Source: Pseudisothecium myosuroides (Eukaryota; Streptophyta; Bryopsida; Hypnales; Lembophyllaceae). Taken from it: a DNA stretch of 64,000 nt. This document shows, piece by piece, positions 58,372 to 64,000 of the stretch. Below the pieces are notes generated by a model. That model ran no database searches. It was given only the letters and a program-made list of their open reading frames with translations, and had not been told where the DNA came from. Each line of letters begins with the position of its first letter. The stretch's first letter is position 1. The stretch spans positions 21,328,001-21,392,000 of the forward strand of contig OX637293.1 of assembly GCA_951799445.1 (NCBI GenBank), read 5' to 3'. The position numbers and the translations under genes were made by a program.

Positions 58372-60358
58372 TGTAGTACAATTTTTCTAAGACAAACCCA
58401 AGGCAATTCCAAGTAGGTTCGTTTGGGGGAAAACTCAAATTGGCTTAGTGTTTTAGTTAGCTAATGTCACTTTGTAGGTAAATTATGTCATTAATCTTAA
58501 TGTATTAGGTTATTTGGTATATTTCACACTCTACTTAGGAATGGGGAAGGAGTTCTCTTTCTAATTTTCGTCCAATTATAAATATAAATTTCTAACCACT
58601 AAGTCCGTCCCGGTCTTATCTTAAAACAAAATGTGGATCTAAAGGTATAAACCAAGGGAACCTGCATCCACAAATTTCATACTTTGAATTCACTGAAATA
58701 TAATACAAATATATTTATTTGCAACCTGCATCTTCCAACATATATATTTGAACTTTGAAAATTTAGTTTAACCGAGAACTCATCAATTGCTTTGCACAAA
58801 TATCATCTCAACATCTAAGTCGCTTTAAGCGCTAATGTCTCAATTACTTAGAGTAAATGTAACACATAACCTTTCTAGGGATTGAAACAACCAAGGATAT
58901 TGCTTTAAGCAATTCTAAAATTTCCCTTAAGGGATGTATAATACACTTTGCTAAATTATTTAAAGACTTCCAAATTCTTCCTTTTTCAAAGCTCCGGTCT
59001 TTATTTGACTATGAATCCTTCCATCATTCAGCATCTCCAATTGATCTTTCCTTAATGTGAGTTTTCTCTGGTTTGTCTTCAGTTGAGTCTTTGCTTTTAT
59101 GCTCTATCTTAATGTTTTCCTTTTTAGTCTCACATTCTAATTTCGTGTAATTCAGTTGATTACAAAATTTACAATACTTCATTTTTATCTTAGCAGATTC
59201 TCTATCCATTTTACATCATTCGTATTCTAGTTATATTAACTCTATAGTCAGAGCAATTGATTTCTCTCAATATGACACTGCTACAACAATAGAAATTCTC
59301 TTGACTTGCATTATAGATATAACAATTCCACACGCCAATATCACATATAATTTCTAATAAAAGAATTTAAATACTCATTCAAACATTCAATCATATACTC
59401 ATATCTTCAATTGGAATATAATTTATTTTAACATATGAATAATCATTCAATATTTAGAATGTACATCAATTGTTTATGATTGTTCAATGATTTCCTATTT
59501 GCTAGAAATGTAAACTCATGTTCTAACTCAAAATAAATCTCAATCTCTAATTTTGTTTCAAACATACATGTCCATTTGTGATACAAAGATATTCCAATCC
59601 TTTAAATGAAAATAATTACCAATCACTGGTTAATCATTAAATTTCAAAATAAAATCCACTCTCAGGATCACTCAATTCCAAACTGAACCCTAGTTTACAA
59701 ATAATTTCCAATCACTCGAATTATTAAATCAATCACTAAATTAGTATTTTGCTCCTCTTTACTTCAAATCTTACTTTAAGCATTGACACAAAAATTCTCA
59801 TAAGAGATAAAATATAACCGATAGACAAAATCTACTCAAAACATAATCCAGTTCTCTTAAAGAGATTCTCCTTTATAAAATGCTCAAGGCAAAGAATACT
59901 TATTCATCACTTAAGTGAATATTAAATTACTCAATTTAATTGATTTGACATTCATAAAATACTCAAAGTAAAGCATCATCAAAATTCAACTTCATGCGTA
60001 AGCGATAATCACTATCACTTAAGTGAATAAAATAACTAAGAATGACACTTATGAATTTATAAATTAATACAACAACGACAAAAAACACAACCTCACGTCC
60101 CGAATGCAATAAAAATTAAGGAGAGATAATAATGAGAGAAGAGAAGACTATATATCACAATCCCTCCTCAAATACCCCTTCCAATTTCTTGATAAAAAAA
60201 CCCGTCAAACTCACAACCGCTCAAGCCAAAAAGTCTTTTCACACTTTAACTTCAAACATCACCATATTCACACTTAATTTCTCAAAGCTTTAAACATTTA
60301 ATCCATTTCACACTCAAAAAACAAAATTTATCTAGAAAATAAAATTATCTTAATTACA
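58372..60358. mobile_element. TG...CA insertion with 5-bp target duplication (LTR-retrotransposon derivative, likely solo LTR)
   Basis: The insertion begins TGTAGTACAATTTTTC and ends TCTTAATTACA. The five bases TACTT occur on each side (58367-58371 and 60359-60363), and joining the flanks restores the sequence of the intact left arm of the inverted repeat. TG/CA ends with a 5-bp duplication are diagnostic of LTR retrotransposons. No internal direct repeat, primer-binding site or polyprotein frame was recognised, so a 1,987-bp solo LTR is the simplest reading; a 61-codon minus frame at 59024-59209 has a C-x2-C-x4-Y-x4-C string that could be a worn zinc knuckle or chance. Confidence 0.75.
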
Positions 60359-60428
60359 TACTTGTACTAGAAATGGCAGTTTTAGAGCATTCTGGATGAA
60401 ATTATAGTCAAGGAACTTTAGGGGTTAA

Positions 60429-60897
60429 TTGTGGAATTGAAAAATGCCAATCCAATGGTTGTAATTTTGTAATAAATAATTTGCATCTTATGATTTTATT
60501 TTTTCAAAAGATATTTAAAATTGCATTGAATAAAGGACTTCAAAGTTTATTTTAGAATAGAAATTCCATGATTGCCCACAAACTAAAACTGCTCATAACT
60601 TTCAATTCATTAGTCAAAATACAATGATTCAAAGCTTTCCACTTATATATAAATTTAAAAAACCAATTTCAATTTTTTTAATTTTAAAGTGATTTATTTT
60701 AGAAGCCCATTTTGCTTGGAATCTAAAAGAAACTATATATCATATAATGTTTTAACCATGCAGTTAAAAGTTAAAGCTATTCTTTGACCTTATTTTGTGT
60801 GAAAATTTAAAACCCAAAAGATGAAAATTTTAGTTTTAAACGGATGACCAAAAATGCTATTACTGTTGCCAAAAAATGCTACTTGGTCCTTTAGAGA
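60429..60897. mobile_element. TTAA-flanked element, subfamily M, partial copy
   Basis: The text corresponds to the right half of the complete M copy (57174-57664): TGGAATTGAAAAATGCCAAT, TCATAACTTTCA, TATATATCATATAA, TGTGTGAAAATTT and the end TTGGTCCTTTAGAGA before TTAA (60898-60901). It is much more diverged than the inverted-repeat arms, so it is older. Confidence 0.65.
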
Positions 60898-61768
60898 TTA
60901 ATTGTATTGTATTATATTTGAATTGCATCGATTGATATTTTTCTAAAACATTTAAATCATTTGGTTACAAATGAAGTAAAAGTTATCAGAAGTTTTATTT
61001 TGCAGGCAATGAAGGAAAGAAAACATAAAAAATTATTTTTTAAACTCAATTTTGAGAATTTGCAAATAAAAATAGAAAAAAAATACCAATAGTTTATTAG
61101 AACATCCTCACCATTGGAATTAACAATTCTCAATTTCTTGCAAAAGTTATCGGTGGTTTTGTTTTTTGTTCATCACTTCTACTATTATAATTTTTTTTTA
61201 AAATGAGTATGAAATTTTTTTTGGTTAGCTTTTTTTTCATGTAATCTCAACCCATTTTCCAACATATTGACTAAAATGCACGACTTTATGCGATATATAG
61301 TTTTTTTTCAAAAAATGTTGAAAGACAACTTTACCTTCAATTGTCGAAGGGCAAAAAATCTACACTTTGAAGTTTAGGCATATTGAACTCACAATTTTTA
61401 GAAAAATTTAGTCTAAAATTTTGAGAGGATGTACTTGAACAATCTATCTTTAGGATCCTACATTTGAATTTGTTAAAAAATAAACGAGAACAGTGTAATC
61501 ATGAAGTTATGTCCTAGGTAAACAACAATATTAATTTATTGATCAGTCAAATCTTACATTTCGACTTCAACCAAACCCTAACCGTGTTTTAGAGTGCAAA
61601 TGTGGTTGTAGATAGGATTTAAAAACTGAGATTCAAAAACTAGAGTTGATTCCTAATCTTTGTCCAAAGGACATAGCCAATAAAGATGAAGATTTTAGCC
61701 TTGTTTTGAGGATGAGTGTTTTGAAGCATTTTTGAGCCTCTTAAACATCAAAAAACTTTAGGAGGTAA

Positions 61769-62040
61769 TATGTGGGAAAGAAGAACTTGAATATCATGCA
61801 AAGTGCTTCAAAGTGACTTGCAATTTGATTCTTGAGTTGGCATAGTCAATGAGCTTTGCAATGGTGCAACAAAGAGAAAACTCCTTCTCAAGAGAAAAAT
61901 AAGTTAGAACAAACGATTATGGTGGAAACACCCAAAATTGTTCGTAAATTCACTCATGCAGAGTAGATTTCTCTTGAAGTGTCTCAAGACTTCTATTGAA
62001 GTGTCTCTCAAAAGCGTCAATGAATTGTCCCTTTACTTAA
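61769..62040. other. Short unique spacer in the element-rich region
   Basis: About 270 bp between family members. Nothing is recognised; a 74-codon frame starting at 61938 runs into the next element. Confidence 0.4.
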
Positions 62041-62971
62041 CCCGTAAAGGACCAAGGCCTTTTTTCTGCCAAAAAACACTCAAAACTGTCATATCTATAG
62101 CAAAGAGTAAAAAAAAACTAATTTGTTTTTTCTCACATCTAACCGTAGGATCTTACACCTAACTAGTATGAGAGTGTGTGGAAAAAATTCCATAATTTTT
62201 GACCGCACAAATTGCGAGATATCTGCATTTAAAGTGAAAAAAACAAGTTTTTCAGCACATTGCGGGGCTAGATTTTTTGACTTTGAACATTTTTAACTTA
62301 AAATTTTTGCACTACAGAGTTTTGAGCTTTAAATCTTTATAGTGGAGAATTGAGTTGAGAGTCTAGGAAAAAAATAAACTCAAAAAAACTTGATTATCAT
62401 TTTAAAAAAAATTGTTAAGTAGAAGTAGGTACGAGATAGAAGGAAAATCTAAAATATTCATATATTTTAGATGGAATTAAAATGCACTAATCCCAATGAT
62501 GAGATTGTTCTAGCAAGTAAACTAAACCATGCAAAGAAAAATAATTTGAAAAATTTGAAAAATTTCATTCAAAAATGAGTCCTACAAGTTATTTTTTTCA
62601 AGAAGATGCTCTAACTGCCTAAAAAACAAGAATGTCCATAACTTTCTCATAACATATCCAAATGAAATGAATCAAAGCTTTCCAGATAGACAAAAATATA
62701 ATCTATGAGAAAATAAATATTAAAAAAATAAATTCAAATTTTTTTCCATTTTTTTATTGCTGTCCGGGCTGCCCGCCGTCCCCTGTTTTGAGGTTATTTG
62801 GTCATAACTTTTTTTTCCGGGCACCGATTGTGAAAAAACTTATATTCCTCCAAAGCTTATCAGTTTTTCTATCTCCAAAAAAAGTTTCAAAAAATCACCA
62901 CAAAATTTCAGCCCGTAGGTACTTGCCCGAAAACGTATTTGTCCCCTGAACGGACAATTGTCCTTTAGGGG
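62041..62971. mobile_element. TTAA-flanked element, subfamily M-like, complete diverged copy
   Basis: TTAA lies at 62037-62040 and 62972-62975. The ends are CCCGTAAAGGACCAAGG and, at the right, ACAATTGTCCTTTAGGGG, inverted over about 12 bp. At 931 bp it matches the length of the copy at 56741-57664 and shares internal landmarks (CCGTAGGATCTTACA, GCGAGATATCTGCATTT). It is single, not part of an inverted pair. No coding frame of note. Confidence 0.75.
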
Positions 62972-62975
62972 TTAA

Positions 62976-63674
62976 CTACAATTAGTTGACTGCTAATTTT
63001 GTTAGATTTTGGTTTTAGATCCAGCTATATGAAGGTTTCAGTAGCCTAGGGAGCTTCCACTTTGAAAATTCATAGAAATTACAAGTCATATCCAAATTTT
63101 TTTTTTTTTTTTGAGAATTCATGATTTTCAATTGCTAGTACTACAAAAATATTTTTTCTAGAAAAATGTGCCTTCAATTATGCTGAATTGATTATTTAGA
63201 TGGGTTTAGGTGTTTCCACCATAGATGTTGCACAAAGCAAAATAAAAACTTGATTAGAGGAATACTTAACTAAAAGGAAAATTCATGTGAGACTCTTTTC
63301 TCTGTAATCACAGTGACTGCTGGGATCAGTTGGGCTGGTCATCAATTTGACAACTTGAAATGTGAAAGCTGTCCAACTATATGTGTACATGTTCACAGGA
63401 TTGCAATTGAATGTGCAATCATAGAAATCACTAACCTATACTAAATAGTGAAATCAAGTTATCCCACACTAATTTCTCGACATTCTACACTATATACCTA
63501 TAGTTGTATACAGCTATGCATGGCTTGGGTTTAGAGAATGGCATGTGCCTCCATTTGGAAAAGTAGTGAATCATGAAGTAATTTCTTTGGTGAAAGCCAC
63601 CTACAAAAATTTGTTAAGGCAGCCCAATTTCACTATTTACCTTAATGAAGATCAACTCATGACTAAATCAACAG
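62976..63674. other. Intergenic DNA, no gene seen
   Basis: AT-rich sequence with a poly-T run near 63098-63113 and nothing else recognised. Confidence 0.5.
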
Positions 63675-63678
63675 TTAA

Positions 63679-64000
63679 CCCCTAAAGGATTTTCACTATG
63701 TTTTCACCAAAACCGCTCCAAAACTGCCATTTCTAATACAAAATACATTTCTAATACTAAATTTTAGAAAAAAAACATTTTTGAACACATGTAACCGTAG
63801 GATCTTGTATTACATTGCTTTAAGAAGATGTGGAAAAAATTTCAAAATTTTCCATTGTGTGGATTGCAAGATATTAGCGTTTGAATTGACAAAAAAACTT
63901 TTTTTCTCCCTGCAAAAAAACGGGTAGCTATCCTTCACAAGGTCACAATTGTATGAAAAAATGTCCAAAATGGTGGTTACTCTTTGGATTCATTCTTCAA
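63679..64000. mobile_element. TTAA-flanked element, subfamily M, cut by the window end
   Basis: After TTAA (63675-63678) the end CCCCTAAAGGATTTTCAC leads into text parallel to the left part of the M copy (AAAACTGCCATTTCTAATAC, CATGTAACCGTAGGATC, GTGGATTGCAAGATATTAGC, CTTTGGATTCATTCTT). The other end lies beyond the window. Confidence 0.72.

Larger units (their letters stand above)
55914..61768. mobile_element. Nest of TTAA-flanked non-autonomous elements (outer copy, subfamily B, split)
   Basis: The outer element starts at TTAATCCCTAAAGGACTAAG (55914) and runs to about 56150; its continuation resumes near 60902 and ends near 61768 (CTTTAGGAGGTAA), judged by alignment to the uninterrupted copy at 39674-40495. 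Between them lie other family members, each bounded by TTAA: a reversed subfamily-B end starting TTAACCACTAAAGTTC (56153), an end TTAACCCCTAAAGGACCAAG (56579), a complete subfamily-M copy (56741-57664), its inverted partner, and a partial copy ending at TTAA (60898-60901). No transposase frame is visible anywhere in the nest. Confidence 0.65.

Noticed and set aside
59024..59209. C-x2-C-x4-Y-x4-C string as a gag zinc knuckle
   Set aside because: The His is replaced and no neighbouring gag or pol sequence is visible. It could be chance inside the LTR-like insertion.
1..64000. tRNA, rRNA, CRISPR array, organellar insertion
   Set aside because: I looked for typical T-arm and acceptor patterns, rRNA cores, evenly spaced short repeats and organelle genes by eye and found none. 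A tRNAscan/Infernal run would be decisive.

Overview
The window is nuclear DNA from a land plant. It carries four intron-containing genes between about 15 and 39 kb: a RING/coiled-coil/WD40 COP1 gene of plant architecture, a gene with a plant-type C-terminal domain of unknown function, an Hsp70 nucleotide-exchange factor of the Fes1 family, and the spliceosomal protein PRP31. All introns have GT-AG ends, most are under 800 bp, and every reconstructed reading frame closes exactly. The intergenic DNA is very AT-rich. I lean towards a non-flowering lineage (bryophyte or lycophyte grade) because the decayed hAT transposase resembles the type I associate with such genomes, but the window does not settle this.

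Layout. 1-15.1 kb is gene-free: two arrays of a ~105-bp satellite-like unit (1.5-2.0 and 3.4-4.0 kb), a broken Tc1-like transposase (6.4-7.2 kb, minus), a broken hAT transposase in two pieces (7.7-8.3 and 10.6-11.4 kb, minus), a CACTA-type miniature element with intact target duplication (11.68-11.89 kb) and a 640-bp hairpin repeat (13.9-14.5 kb). 15.2-22.2 kb is COP1 (+, 13 coding exons, 686 aa). 24.5-28.2 kb is the unknown gene (-, four coding exons, about 688 aa). 30.3-33.0 kb is FES1 (-, six exons, 316 aa) with a consensus heat-shock element about 220 bp upstream. 35.5-39.0 kb is PRP31 (+, eight coding exons, 485 aa), whose first coding exon holds only the ATG. FES1 and PRP31 are divergent; COP1 and the unknown gene are convergent.

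39.6-64 kb has no gene I can support. It is a graveyard of non-autonomous elements: a family flanked by TTAA with ends like CCCCTAAAGGAC, a family with TAAGGTAGGAGG ends, Tourist-like elements with TTA/TAA duplications, a hAT-like miniature element with a perfect 8-bp duplication, and a dispersed ~220-bp repeat. 55.9-61.8 kb is a nest in which TTAA-flanked elements lie inside each other, two near-identical copies form a ~700-bp inverted repeat, and one arm is split by a 1,987-bp TG...CA insertion with a 5-bp duplication.

The four genes are ordinary nuclear housekeeping or signalling genes (light signalling, protein folding, splicing) and do not form a pathway together. No tRNA, rRNA, CRISPR or organellar sequence was recognised.
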